Assembly: GCA_017431685.1 (NCBI GenBank)
Contig: JAFRKO010000015.1
Location: forward strand, 1-41,960
Direction of reading: 5' to 3'
Length of the DNA: 41,960 nucleotides
Origin: Mogibacterium sp.
Lineage (GTDB): Bacteria; Bacillota; Clostridia; Peptostreptococcales; Anaerovoracaceae
Part shown: positions 7,768-15,792 of the stretch, one piece after another
Numbering within the stretch: position 1 is the first letter of the stretch
Layout: every line of letters begins with the position of its first letter
The notes under the pieces: generated by a model
What the model was told of the DNA's origin: nothing
The model's input: only the letters and a program-made list of their open reading frames with translations
The model's database searches: none
Translations under genes and position numbers: made by a program

Positions 7768-8394
7768 TTACTTGCCGTCCGGGAAGCTCGTGAATGAATC
7801 GTGCTCCATCTTCGGCAGTCCGTTTTTTTCTTTCGCGTCGGCGATGGCTTTGATCATGAACGACATGTTGCGCGCGAGATTCCTCATTACCTGGAGTCCT
7901 TCGGCGTCTTTTTTCACGTCTTCAGCCGTGAATCCATGCACCTGGTTCCAGTAAGTGGATGTCGCGATCGGCATACCGCTTATGCTGAAGTACTTGTTGA
8001 GCACATCGAACGAAGCTGTGTTGCCTCCGCGTCTCGCGCTTACTACAGCAGCGCCGGCCTTCATGTGCATGTCGTACTGAGCGCTGTAGAACAGCCTGTC
8101 AAGGAAGGAGATGAGTGTTCCGTTCGGTGAGCCGTAATATACAGGGCTTCCGACAACGAGGCCATCCGCCTTCTCGAGCTTGGCGTTCACCTCGTTCACT
8201 ATGTCATTGAATACGCAGCCATTGTGTGTCGAGCAGTATCCGCATGCCGCGCAGCCTCTGATGCTCTTGTTTCCGATGTGTATAAGTTCGGTCTCGACGC
8301 CCTCTTCATGGAATGTCTTTATCATCTCATCAAGTGCGGTCGCCGTGCACTGATCAGCCCTCGGGCTTCCGTTTATAACTATTACCTTAGCCAT
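7768..8394 (-). CDS. Flavodoxin-fold NAD(P)H-dependent FMN reductase / iron-sulfur flavoprotein-like
   Basis: The N-terminus VIVINGSPRADQCTATALDE is the FMN phosphate-binding loop of the NADPH-dependent FMN reductase family, and GSPVYYGSPNGTLISFLDR is the second flavin-contacting loop. Between them, GCAACGYCSTHNGC holds a cysteine cluster like those in iron-sulfur flavoproteins, which may bind a cluster or be redox active. The length of 208 residues is normal. The ATG overlaps the stop of the degenerate acetyltransferase frame by 8 bases. It heads a likely unit with the CooT-like and aldo/keto reductase genes. The electron acceptor is unknown. Confidence 0.85.
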   Translation of the reverse strand: MAKVIVINGSPRADQCTATALDEMIKTFHEEGVETELIHIGNKSIRGCAACGYCSTHNGCVFNDIVNEVNAKLEKADGLVVGSPVYYGSPNGTLISFLDRLFYSAQYDMHMKAGAAVVSARRGGNTASFDVLNKYFSISGMPIATSTYWNQVHGFTAEDVKKDAEGLQVMRNLARNMSFMIKAIADAKEKNGLPKMEHDSFTSFPDGK

Positions 8395-8740
8395 TGAGTT
8401 CCTCCCAATCTATCTTTTCATCTCTGAAAAACGTCTCTCTGTCTTTTTCACCGATCGGTCTCATGACTCTGCATGGATTGCCGACAGCAACAACATTTTC
8501 AGGTATATCTTTCGTTACTATACTTCCGGCGCCTATGACGCTGTTCCTGCCAATGGTCACGCCCGGCAGCACCACCACACCGGCTCCGATCCAGACGCCC
8601 TCTTCGATGTGCACGTCTTTGTTGAACTGAAGCGCAGGATCTTTTCTGAGCTCCGGAAGCACCGGGTGCCCCGCAGTCACGATAGTGACATTCGGACCGA
8701 ATTTGACCCAGTCGCCGATGTAGATGTGTCCGTCATCTTT
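8387..8740 (-). pseudogene. 5'-truncated maltose/galactoside O-acetyltransferase (hexapeptide repeat)
   Basis: The frame reads the C-terminal part of a LacA/Maa/NodL-type acetyltransferase: HIYIGDWVKFGPNV, then VTAGHPVLPELR with the catalytic His, then hexapeptide repeats (IEEGVWIGAGVVVLPGVTIG) and the ending GNPCRVMRPIGEKDRE. Family members have about 180-200 residues; here about 118 codons remain, and an in-frame TAA at 8741-8743 cuts off the N-terminal 70-80 residues. The only possible start is a GTG at 8680, inside the catalytic region. The frame begins one base after the stop of the upstream DUF1295 gene, so a deletion probably joined the two. A short expressed 97-residue product is possible but unlikely to be active. 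Confidence 0.75.
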
Positions 8741-8744
8741 TTAC

Positions 8745-9539
8745 TCATGCAACCAGCCACTTATATTTTGCAACGCTGTATAAAGGGATGAACGGTACCA
8801 TGATAGGTGTCTTGTTTTTATATGCCCAATATTCCGGATCGTCCTTATATTCCCGGTCCTGTCTGATCTCAAGCCTGCGGGCTCCTCCGAACATCACGTA
8901 AATGATACCGAGGTAACCGGTAAGGGCTGCGACCCACTGCCACACGCCTGAGTTCGAACCTATGCCCGTAAGCAAAACTCCTGTCCAGAATACCATCTCG
9001 CCCAGATAGTTAGGGCATCTGACGATCCTGTACAGTCCGGTATCTACGAATCGTCCCGGCCTTTCTCTCTTAGCCAGGCTTTTCTGCACGTCGCCGCTCG
9101 TTTCAGTAATGAGTCCGGCCGCCATGATGATGATCCCGGCTATGATCCATCCGTCAGTACCGTTTCCGTTTTCAAGCCTGAACAGAACAGGGGAAGTCTC
9201 ACATGCGTACAGCAAGGCGGCCGAGACCCAGATACCGCATTTGGCGGCCACAGACATGCCTTTGCCGTCCTTGATCTCAGTCTTCATCTTCTTGTTATAT
9301 GAGGCTTTTTTAGTTTCCCTGTATGTCAGATATCCGCCGAGCCTGCATCCATAAAGTATAAACAGAACACAGGTGATGATGAGTCCTGTATCAGCTTTGT
9401 TGCCAAACAGGCAAATCAGCACGGCGCCAATCGCCGCTACGGAGAATCCGTAGCCGATGGATATAAACCAAACGTACTTTTTGAAACCTATCGAGCTTAC
9501 AGCGAGCGCGACTGCAAACAACACTAAAAAACCGTTCAT
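8745..9539 (-). CDS. DUF1295 / isoprenylcysteine methyltransferase-like integral membrane protein
   Basis: A 264-residue protein with about seven hydrophobic helices. The second half has the family pattern: LYRIVRCPNYLGEMVFWTG, with the conserved RCPNYLGE that resembles the cofactor-binding segment of steroid 5-alpha-reductase and ICMT proteins, and a C-terminus with EYWAYKNKTPIMVPFIPLY. The biochemical function of bacterial DUF1295 proteins is not established; lipid reduction or methylation is the usual guess. GAGGAAAT gives the RBS. The C-terminus looks complete even though a truncated gene follows at once. Confidence 0.8.
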   Translation of the reverse strand: MNGFLVLFAVALAVSSIGFKKYVWFISIGYGFSVAAIGAVLICLFGNKADTGLIITCVLFILYGCRLGGYLTYRETKKASYNKKMKTEIKDGKGMSVAAKCGIWVSAALLYACETSPVLFRLENGNGTDGWIIAGIIIMAAGLITETSGDVQKSLAKRERPGRFVDTGLYRIVRCPNYLGEMVFWTGVLLTGIGSNSGVWQWVAALTGYLGIIYVMFGGARRLEIRQDREYKDDPEYWAYKNKTPIMVPFIPLYSVAKYKWLVA

Positions 9540-9603
9540 TTATAGATTTCCTCCCGGTCTGAAAATCAGTTGTCTTAGAAGTACTCTCTGTCCCTTTTCC
9601 TTT

Positions 9604-11787
9604 TTATTTGCGTGTCGCTATTATTGCGCGGTCTAGCTGAGCAAGATCGCGTATCACCCTGATGCCCTCGTATGTATTCGCCTTGATGAGCAGCTTCTTT
9701 ACATCTGCTGCCTGCTCAGCGCCTATTTCGAGAGCCAGCACTCCGCCTGTCTTGAGATACAGGCTTGCCTTGTCCGCGATTATCCTGTAAAAGTCGAGTC
9801 CGTCCCTGCCTCCGTCGAGTGCCATGCGCGGCTCATGGTCCTTTACTTCTACATCGAGCGTTTCGATGACATCGCTCGGGATATACGGCGGGTTGCTGAC
9901 GATGACGTCATAATGCTTATCATCCGGGACCGCTCCAAACATATCGCCGAGCAGGAATATGCAGCGGCGGTTCACTCCGTTCAGACCCGCATTGCCCATG
10001 GCAGTCTGGAGAGCCTCTTCGGAAGCATCGGTCATTGTCACGATCGCGTCCGGCACCTTTGCGGCGATGCTGATTCCGAGAGCTCCGCTTCCTGTGCAGA
10101 GATCGAGCACCTCAGGATTGCGAAGGTTCTTTCTTTCTATTTCTTCGATCACTTTCTCCGCAAGCACTTCAGTGTCGAGACGCGGTATGAGAACCGAAGG
10201 GTTGACCCTGAACAGCAGCCCCATAAACTCCTGGGTGCCGACAATATACTGAAGAGGCACGCCCTCTATCCTCATGTAGATGCGCTTCTGGAACTCTTCG
10301 AAATCGTCGTCGTTCATCAGCTCCTTGGCTCTCGTGATCAGATCAGCAGTACCGAGGCCGGTCGCGTACGACATTATCATTCTTGCCTCATTCTTGCCGT
10401 TCGGGAGCATGCTGAGCGCGGCCTTTCCCCAGTTGAGGGCATTCTCATATGTTTTTATGTCTTTTGTGTATCTGCGCGCGAGCGTTCTGGCCTTTGCCTC
10501 CATTGCTTCTCTGTCTGCTATGGCTCTGACGAGCGTGCGTCCGTCTGTCTCATCAGTCGCAACGAGTGTGTAGCCATCGCTGTCGAGCGCGTCGAGGAAG
10601 TTTATAGCGCTCATGATCTCATCATCGCTCGCGCCGTTTGCCGGGTCTTCGAACACCGTACGCTCTTCGATTCTTGTGAAATCATCGATCGCCTCAGCTA
10701 CGGCCTTCTTGTTGGCTTCGGTATGAGCCTCGACATCAGCCGCCCAGGCTTCCATCTCCTGCTCGATCTCCTTCTCCTCGGCCTTTGATCTTACCGGATT
10801 GCCGTCCTTGTCAACGAAGCTGTTGATCTCAGGAACACCCGGATCCACGAGCACGGCCTTGAGCGAGAGCAGGGCAACCTCAAGCTGATCCCTGTTCGGT
10901 TCCGCCGTCGTCAGTCTCTGGAGCTGAAGTCCCGGCCAGCTCAGTATGCGTACAACTTTGCCGTTCGACCTGCCGGCCCATCTCAGAAGTTCGAAGCTGA
11001 TGGATGCGATCACAGGGATCAGAAGTATCCTCGAAAGGATCCTGAGCCACAGGTTCGGCCAGCCTAAAAAACTGAAGAGCAGCAGGCTGATGATGAGCAC
11101 GAACACCAGAAAACTTGTGCCGCACCTCGGATGCAGCGTATAGAACTCTTCCGCGTTCTCAGGGCACAGCACCCTGTCATTTTCGAAGCAGTGTATCGAT
11201 TTATGCTCCGCGCCGTGATATTGGAACAGCGTTTTGATGTCGTCCATTCGCCGTATCGCGGCGACGTAAGCGACGAACATAGCTATCCTGAGTATGCCTT
11301 CTATGAGATTGAGCACGATCGCGCTCTGTATCCATCTGCCCAGGAAATTCACGACCCATGTCGGCAGAATGATGAAGAACACGACCGACACCACGACTGC
11401 AAAGAGCAGGGCAGTGGTCATCAGGAAGTTCCACGCTGCCTTCTCGCCGAACTTTTTATTGATCCATGCCTCGAGTTTTCCTTCCTCTTCGGCATATTCC
11501 TCAGGAGCGTAAGTCTCGAGGATGTCGGCGGATTCCATAAGTGTGCCCATGCCCCCGACGAGTGCGTTCACAAAAGAAACAATACCCCTGATAAAAGGGA
11601 TCTTCGCCGCGCGGGACTGTTTCTTCTTGAGCTTCGTTTTGAGGTAGAGCTCTCCTGAAGGCAGGCGCATTGCAAGAGCGACCCTGTCAGGGCCCTGCAT
11701 CATGACGCCTTCCATTACAGCCTGCCCGCCAATAGAAGTAGGGCAGGCGCCTTTTATGAAAATTTTATTGTAATCTATCTTTGCCAT
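9604..11787 (-). CDS. prmC: Fusion protein: DUF1385 (YqhQ-like) membrane domain + PrmC release-factor glutamine methyltransferase
   Basis: Residues 1 to about 310 are a DUF1385/YqhQ protein: SIGGQAVMEGVMMQGP at the start, several membrane helices, HGAEHKSIHCFE and HPRCGTSFLVFVL, and the closing PGLQLQRLTTAEP. Residues from about 310 to 445 are an acidic linker. From about 445 to 727 is PrmC, with an N-terminal helical domain ending PLQYIVGTQEFMGL, a SAM site VLDLCTGSGALGISIA and the catalytic NPPY (VIVSNPPYIPSD, near 631). PrmC methylates the Gln of the GGQ motif in release factors RF1/RF2. The two are separate adjacent genes in many Clostridia; here one uninterrupted frame joins them. The start follows the rho stop by 4 bases without a clear RBS, implying coupling to rho. 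prfA and rpmE, often present in this cluster, are absent. Confidence 0.9.
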   Translation of the reverse strand: MAKIDYNKIFIKGACPTSIGGQAVMEGVMMQGPDRVALAMRLPSGELYLKTKLKKKQSRAAKIPFIRGIVSFVNALVGGMGTLMESADILETYAPEEYAEEEGKLEAWINKKFGEKAAWNFLMTTALLFAVVVSVVFFIILPTWVVNFLGRWIQSAIVLNLIEGILRIAMFVAYVAAIRRMDDIKTLFQYHGAEHKSIHCFENDRVLCPENAEEFYTLHPRCGTSFLVFVLIISLLLFSFLGWPNLWLRILSRILLIPVIASISFELLRWAGRSNGKVVRILSWPGLQLQRLTTAEPNRDQLEVALLSLKAVLVDPGVPEINSFVDKDGNPVRSKAEEKEIEQEMEAWAADVEAHTEANKKAVAEAIDDFTRIEERTVFEDPANGASDDEIMSAINFLDALDSDGYTLVATDETDGRTLVRAIADREAMEAKARTLARRYTKDIKTYENALNWGKAALSMLPNGKNEARMIMSYATGLGTADLITRAKELMNDDDFEEFQKRIYMRIEGVPLQYIVGTQEFMGLLFRVNPSVLIPRLDTEVLAEKVIEEIERKNLRNPEVLDLCTGSGALGISIAAKVPDAIVTMTDASEEALQTAMGNAGLNGVNRRCIFLLGDMFGAVPDDKHYDVIVSNPPYIPSDVIETLDVEVKDHEPRMALDGGRDGLDFYRIIADKASLYLKTGGVLALEIGAEQAADVKKLLIKANTYEGIRVIRDLAQLDRAIIATRK

Positions 11788-11791
11788 ATTC

Positions 11792-13207
11792 TTAATAGTG
11801 CAGCTTTTTCAGCATGAATTTGACGAAATCCGCGTTGCACTTCGTACTTGATAAGTTGTCTATGATCTCCTCGGTCACATCCATTACGCTGCCCGAGCTC
11901 ATTGCCCTGCGCAGCATGTACATGACCTGATATTCTTCCTGTGTAAGCAGCAGGTCTTCGCGCCTCGTGCCCGATTTGTAGAGGTCGATGGCAGGGAAGA
12001 TGCGGCGCTCGCTGAGCTGTCTGTCGAGATGGAGCTCCATATTGCCGGTGCCCTTGAACTCCTCGTAGATGACATCGTCCATACGCGATCCGGTCTCGAC
12101 CAGCGCGGTGGCCAGTATGGTCACGCTGCCGCCTTCTTCGAGGTTCCGCGCTGTGCCGAAGAACTTCTTCGGCGGGTGCAGCGCACCCGGGTCGAGACCG
12201 CCCGAGAGCGTCCTTCCGGACGACGGCACCTCCATATTGTAGGCTCTGGCGAGCCTTGTGATCGAATCCAGCAGTATCATGACATCTTTGCCTGACTCCG
12301 CGAGGCGCTTCGCGCGCTCGATCACCATCTGCGCCACCTTTACGTGGTGCTTCGTCTCCTCATCGAAAGTGGAGTAGATGACCTCAGAGTGCTTCAGGCT
12401 CCTCTTCATGTCGGTGACCTCTTCAGGTCTTTCGTCCACGAGCAGCACGATCAGCTCGATGTCCGGGTATTTTTCTTCAACCGAAGCCGCTATCTTCTTG
12501 AGCAGCACCGTTTTACCGGCTTTAGGCTGGGCAACTATGAGTCCTCTCTGGCCTCTGCCTATAGGTGCCACAAGATCCATTACCCTCGTCGAAAGGTCGA
12601 TGCTCGAATTCTCGAGTACGATCTTTTCGTTAGCGAAAATAGGGGTGAGGTTGTCGAAATACGGCCTTCTCTTTGCAGTCATCGGATCAAACCCGTTGAC
12701 TGTCTTCACATACAGAAGGGCACCGAACTTCTCGGTTCCTCTAGGCTTTCTCGCGATTCCGAGGATCTTGTCGCCTGTCCTGAGACCGAATCTTCTGATC
12801 TGCGTCGGCGACACATATATGTCCTTGCTTGAAGTCAGGAAGTTGTCGAATCTCAGGAATCCAAAGCCGTCATCCGCCAGCTCCAGAATGCCTTCGACAT
12901 CATATTTTCCGTCGTTTTCCTGAGCCGGAGCCTCTGCGCCCGCGGCTTCAGTTCCCTCAGCTGCCGCTCCAGCTTCTGCATCTGTAGCTTCAGCAGCTGT
13001 AACCTCTGCATCAGCAACGGCTTCAGCCTCTGTAGCTTTAGCAGCTGTCACCTTAGTATCAGCAACGGCTTCTGCCTCTGCAGGCTCCACAGCTTTTTCA
13101 GCAGCCTCCACAGCCTCTACAGCCTCGCCAGTCTTTTCAGCAGCCTCTACAGCTTCAGCAGCTTCTACCAGTTCCGTAATATCCTTTTTCTCTATTGTCT
13201 CTTTCAT
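11792..13207 (-). CDS. rho: Transcription termination factor Rho
   Basis: Rho is the hexameric RNA-dependent ATPase that ends transcription of untranslated RNA. The cold-shock RNA-binding domain begins DVEGILELADDGFGFLRF near residue 102, the Walker A is QPKAGKTVLLKKI near 232, the Walker B segment is VMILLDSITRLARAYN, and the secondary RNA-binding region SGRTLSGGLDPGALHPPKKF is complete. The usual SAP-like N-terminal domain is missing; instead residues 1-100 are a low-complexity run of Ala, Glu and Val built from EAVEAAEK-like units. The ATG has a good RBS (GAAGGAAA). It is first in an operon with the YqhQ-PrmC gene, and transcription probably starts near 13327, giving a leader of about 120 nt. 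Confidence 0.95.
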   Translation of the reverse strand: MKETIEKKDITELVEAAEAVEAAEKTGEAVEAVEAAEKAVEPAEAEAVADTKVTAAKATEAEAVADAEVTAAEATDAEAGAAAEGTEAAGAEAPAQENDGKYDVEGILELADDGFGFLRFDNFLTSSKDIYVSPTQIRRFGLRTGDKILGIARKPRGTEKFGALLYVKTVNGFDPMTAKRRPYFDNLTPIFANEKIVLENSSIDLSTRVMDLVAPIGRGQRGLIVAQPKAGKTVLLKKIAASVEEKYPDIELIVLLVDERPEEVTDMKRSLKHSEVIYSTFDEETKHHVKVAQMVIERAKRLAESGKDVMILLDSITRLARAYNMEVPSSGRTLSGGLDPGALHPPKKFFGTARNLEEGGSVTILATALVETGSRMDDVIYEEFKGTGNMELHLDRQLSERRIFPAIDLYKSGTRREDLLLTQEEYQVMYMLRRAMSSGSVMDVTEEIIDNLSSTKCNADFVKFMLKKLHY

Positions 13208-13225
13208 AGTTTTCCTTCTTTAATT

Positions 13226-13362
13226 AGGAGTTTTTTTAATTTTGATAAATATTTTGCTTTTTTATTTTATATGTTTATCAAATTCTTCGATTTATATAAT
13301 TATCTGCTGAAAAATGAGCAAATTTGCTTGACGATAATGTATTTTACAAGGATTATTGTCAA
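13226..13362. repeat. AT-rich dispersed element, copy A (partner at 41658-41791)
   Basis: From AGGAGTTTTTTTA at 13226 this copy shares about 55 of 65 bases with 41658 onward, including GCTTTTTTATTTTATAT, and then a dyad ACGATAAT-N13-ATTATTGT at 13331-13359. The dyad starts exactly 105 bases after AGGAG in both copies. Both copies are intergenic and in the same orientation. Here the element covers the rho promoter and leader. Confidence 0.6.
13334..13362 (-). promoter_or_regulatory. rho: Probable rho promoter inside a dyad
   Basis: On the minus strand TTGACA (13357-13362) and CATTAT (13334-13339) are 17 bases apart. The promoter is embedded in the inverted repeat TTGACAATAAT / ATTATCGTCAA, so a dimeric protein bound there would cover both boxes. 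Four copies of TTTGATAAA in either orientation (13241, 13274, 13407, 13439) and three of TGAGCA (near 13316, 13370, 13430) lie around it, two of the former making a long imperfect hairpin at 13404-13453. This may be autoregulation of rho, but nothing proves it. Confidence 0.4.
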
Positions 13363-13472
13363 GTTCAATGCTCAAAATTGTACAAAACCCTGTTGTTTTT
13401 TTCAAATTTGATAAATATATGAAAAGAAATGCTCATATTTTATCAAAAATTTTTAAAGACCTTTTTTAGGCG

Positions 13473-13676
13473 CCTCTGCATCGTTTGCGGCGAAGCCGCT
13501 TGATTAAGCAGGCTCATGCGCCGGGGCGAGCGTTGCGCAGGAGCCGCCAGGGATGCCGGGGATAGACTGCAGGTGAGCGGATGGAACGAGCCTCGCAAGC
13601 AAAGCGTCAGAGCCGTTCCCCGCGAAGCAAGGTTGAACGAAATGGCAGCCCCGGCGCTGAAGCAGGCGGGCAGAGG
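13473..13676. ncRNA. GC-rich folded element of about 200 nt, unknown class
   Basis: This region is far richer in GC than its AT-rich left neighbour, has no credible gene, and contains nested complementary arms: CCTCTGC (13473-13479) with GCAGAGG (13670-13676) closes it; GCCGGGG (13555-13561) pairs with CCCCGGC (13649-13655); GGAACG (13583-13588) pairs with CGTTCC (13614-13619). Local hairpins are GCGGC-GAA-GCCGC (13487-13499) and GGCTC/GAGCC with TGCGC/GCGCA (13511-13545). This can be a structured RNA or a folded mobile repeat. The strand is undetermined. It begins 12 bases after the ltaS-like stop on the minus strand. It does not show the conserved cores of RNase P, tmRNA or SRP RNA. Confidence 0.4.
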
Positions 13677-13687
13677 TCATGAATCTG

Positions 13688-15790
13688 CTACAGCTCTTCA
13701 TTTGCGCCGACTGTTGTCAGTATTGTCTCTTTAGACTTATCCACCTGGCTGACTTCAAGCTTGTCGACATCATTCGGGTCGATGGTCTCATTCAGAGCCA
13801 GCAGCGTAGGTGACAGATATACCGTCGACAGCTGCTTGCCGTCTATGCTGATGATCGATCTCTCTGTAAAGTTGTCTCCTCTTATGTAGTACCTGTCTCC
13901 GATCTTTATGAGGTCTTTGATCTTGATGGTCTTATGGCCCATCTTCATGTCGACCGGATCGTAAGGCTCCTTGCCGCCGTATGCGTACTGCTTGCCGTAG
14001 AGCATGTCGTAGGCAAGTGCTTCCTGGTCGGTCAGGTACGTCTTGTCGTCTTTCGGATCGTTCGACTGCTGATAATCGAAGATGATTCCCTCGTGGCTGA
14101 GTCCTGCGTCCGCAAGCAGAATCGCGCCGCTCTCATACGAGTGGATGTCGCGGTCCTGCTTAGGAAGTCCGATGTTGTCCCAGATCACATAGCGGGTCGT
14201 GTACAGATCCTTCTGCTTGTAGTTTTCTTCTTTTACGTCGAGAGCAGGGATGTGGTCGCCGTAGATTATCATGACGGTCGGCTCTCCGCTTTTCTCGATC
14301 GCTTCTGTCAGATTGCCGATGAAGGTATCCATCTCGTGGCATTCGTTGAGATAGTACTCATATCTCCACTTAGTGTAATCGTCATCGGCCGTGACTTCGG
14401 TGTAAGGTTTTTTGAAGACCTGCTCCGTCGGATACGAGCCGTGGCCCTCTACCGAAATGACGTGCAGGAAGTCCCTCTCGTCAGTCGACTTCATGATCTC
14501 CATGATCTCTCCCGTGAGCACCTTGTCTTTGCACCAGTTGGTCGGCGTAAACGACACGTTGTTCATGTACTCAACGGACGTGAAAGTGTTGAACCCGAGA
14601 TTTGCGTACACTTCGTTCCTGTTGTAGAAGAGCGCCCTGTGATTGTGAAGGGCAGCGGTATTATATCCGTGTGAGCGCATCACATATGCCATGCTCTCGA
14701 GCACGTTCTTGCGCAGCTTGCCTTTGTAAGGATATTCGCCCGGTCCGAAGAACTTGGCACTGATGCCTGTGAGTACCTCGAACTCGGTGTTGGCCGTTCC
14801 GGCACCGCAGGCCGGAACCTCGAAGCTTCCCGAAGTGTAGTTCTTATAAAGCCTGTTGAATACAGGCGTCGGATCCTTTGAAACTTTAATGTTCCTGTAG
14901 TCCTGAGCCACTGTGAAGGATTCCATCTGCAGCACGATTATATTCGGATGATCTGTGCTGTCTTCCTTCTCTTTGAGCAGGGTCTTAGTTCCCATTTTTG
15001 TATTATCTTTGAGGATGCCGGCTATCAGCTCATCAGAATATCCTCTCGGCCTTGAAATGCCTGCGTTCACGGAGGTGGAAATAAAGCAGTACGGCATTCC
15101 GTAATCCCTGTACGAGTAGTTGAGGTTTCCGAAGAATGAGCTTATAAGACCGGCTTTGCTGAGCCCGACTGTCGCGCCCGCGGCAATCGCCGCCACGACC
15201 AGGATCACCGCTAAACTCTTTTTATAGCTGATGTTTTTCCACTTCTCGCTCCTGATGAATATCAGCACGATAGCCGCGACGCCAAGCGTCAGGGCAACGA
15301 GGAACAGTATTATCTGAAGCTTTGAAAAGTAGGTGGTCGCGATGGTGAGTCCATCTGTTAAGTTGGTAAAGTCATAAAGAGTGAACGGTGTCATCCTGTT
15401 CATAAGGATCACGCCGTTGGCTGTGCCCAGTCCGAGCCAGACGACCGAGACCATGAGCCACACGAACCTGCGCCTCCTGAACAGCAGGGCGATGGTCATG
15501 GTCGCAAAGATGATAAAAGCGTTGTAGAGGAAGACCACCGGATGAGTGAACGCCCAGTGGACGCCCTCAGTCAGACCCGTGGTCAGCCTCGCGAACTCCT
15601 CTATATAGATATAAATCGCGAGCGCGCTGAATGCCATGAGTCCGATGTACTTAGCCTCGTGGCGGTCCGCGTCAAAATACTTTGACGCCCTCCTTGGAAA
15701 AATCTTAAGGAATGCTTTTCCTATGCCCTGACCGATCTTTCTGAAGAAAGCGGCGATCACGGCAAGGAACCTGCGAATCTTATCCTGCAA
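13688..15790 (-). CDS. LTA synthase family sulfatase (membrane phosphoglycerol transferase)
   Basis: A 700-residue protein: five hydrophobic helices in the first 220 residues, then an extracellular sulfatase-fold domain. The metal and nucleophile motif is present: PNIIVLQMESF with the metal-binding Glu, GAGTANTEFEVLTG with the nucleophilic Thr near residue 328, and MIIYGDHIPAL near 510 with the Asp-His pair. LtaS-type enzymes use phosphatidylglycerol to build or decorate lipoteichoic acid or other glycans with glycerol phosphate. An extra C-terminal part of about 100 residues may bind substrate. The start is 2 bases after the rsmA stop, so it is the last gene of the long parA-to-ltaS unit. 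Exact activity among LtaS, LtaP and related transferases is not decidable. Confidence 0.85.
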   Translation of the reverse strand: MQDKIRRFLAVIAAFFRKIGQGIGKAFLKIFPRRASKYFDADRHEAKYIGLMAFSALAIYIYIEEFARLTTGLTEGVHWAFTHPVVFLYNAFIIFATMTIALLFRRRRFVWLMVSVVWLGLGTANGVILMNRMTPFTLYDFTNLTDGLTIATTYFSKLQIILFLVALTLGVAAIVLIFIRSEKWKNISYKKSLAVILVVAAIAAGATVGLSKAGLISSFFGNLNYSYRDYGMPYCFISTSVNAGISRPRGYSDELIAGILKDNTKMGTKTLLKEKEDSTDHPNIIVLQMESFTVAQDYRNIKVSKDPTPVFNRLYKNYTSGSFEVPACGAGTANTEFEVLTGISAKFFGPGEYPYKGKLRKNVLESMAYVMRSHGYNTAALHNHRALFYNRNEVYANLGFNTFTSVEYMNNVSFTPTNWCKDKVLTGEIMEIMKSTDERDFLHVISVEGHGSYPTEQVFKKPYTEVTADDDYTKWRYEYYLNECHEMDTFIGNLTEAIEKSGEPTVMIIYGDHIPALDVKEENYKQKDLYTTRYVIWDNIGLPKQDRDIHSYESGAILLADAGLSHEGIIFDYQQSNDPKDDKTYLTDQEALAYDMLYGKQYAYGGKEPYDPVDMKMGHKTIKIKDLIKIGDRYYIRGDNFTERSIISIDGKQLSTVYLSPTLLALNETIDPNDVDKLEVSQVDKSKETILTTVGANEEL

Positions 15791-15792
15791 AG

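Noticed and set aside
13504..13734. Short frames on both strands in the GC-rich intergenic element
   Set aside because: No RBS, no homology I can see, and the segment is better explained by its paired arms.
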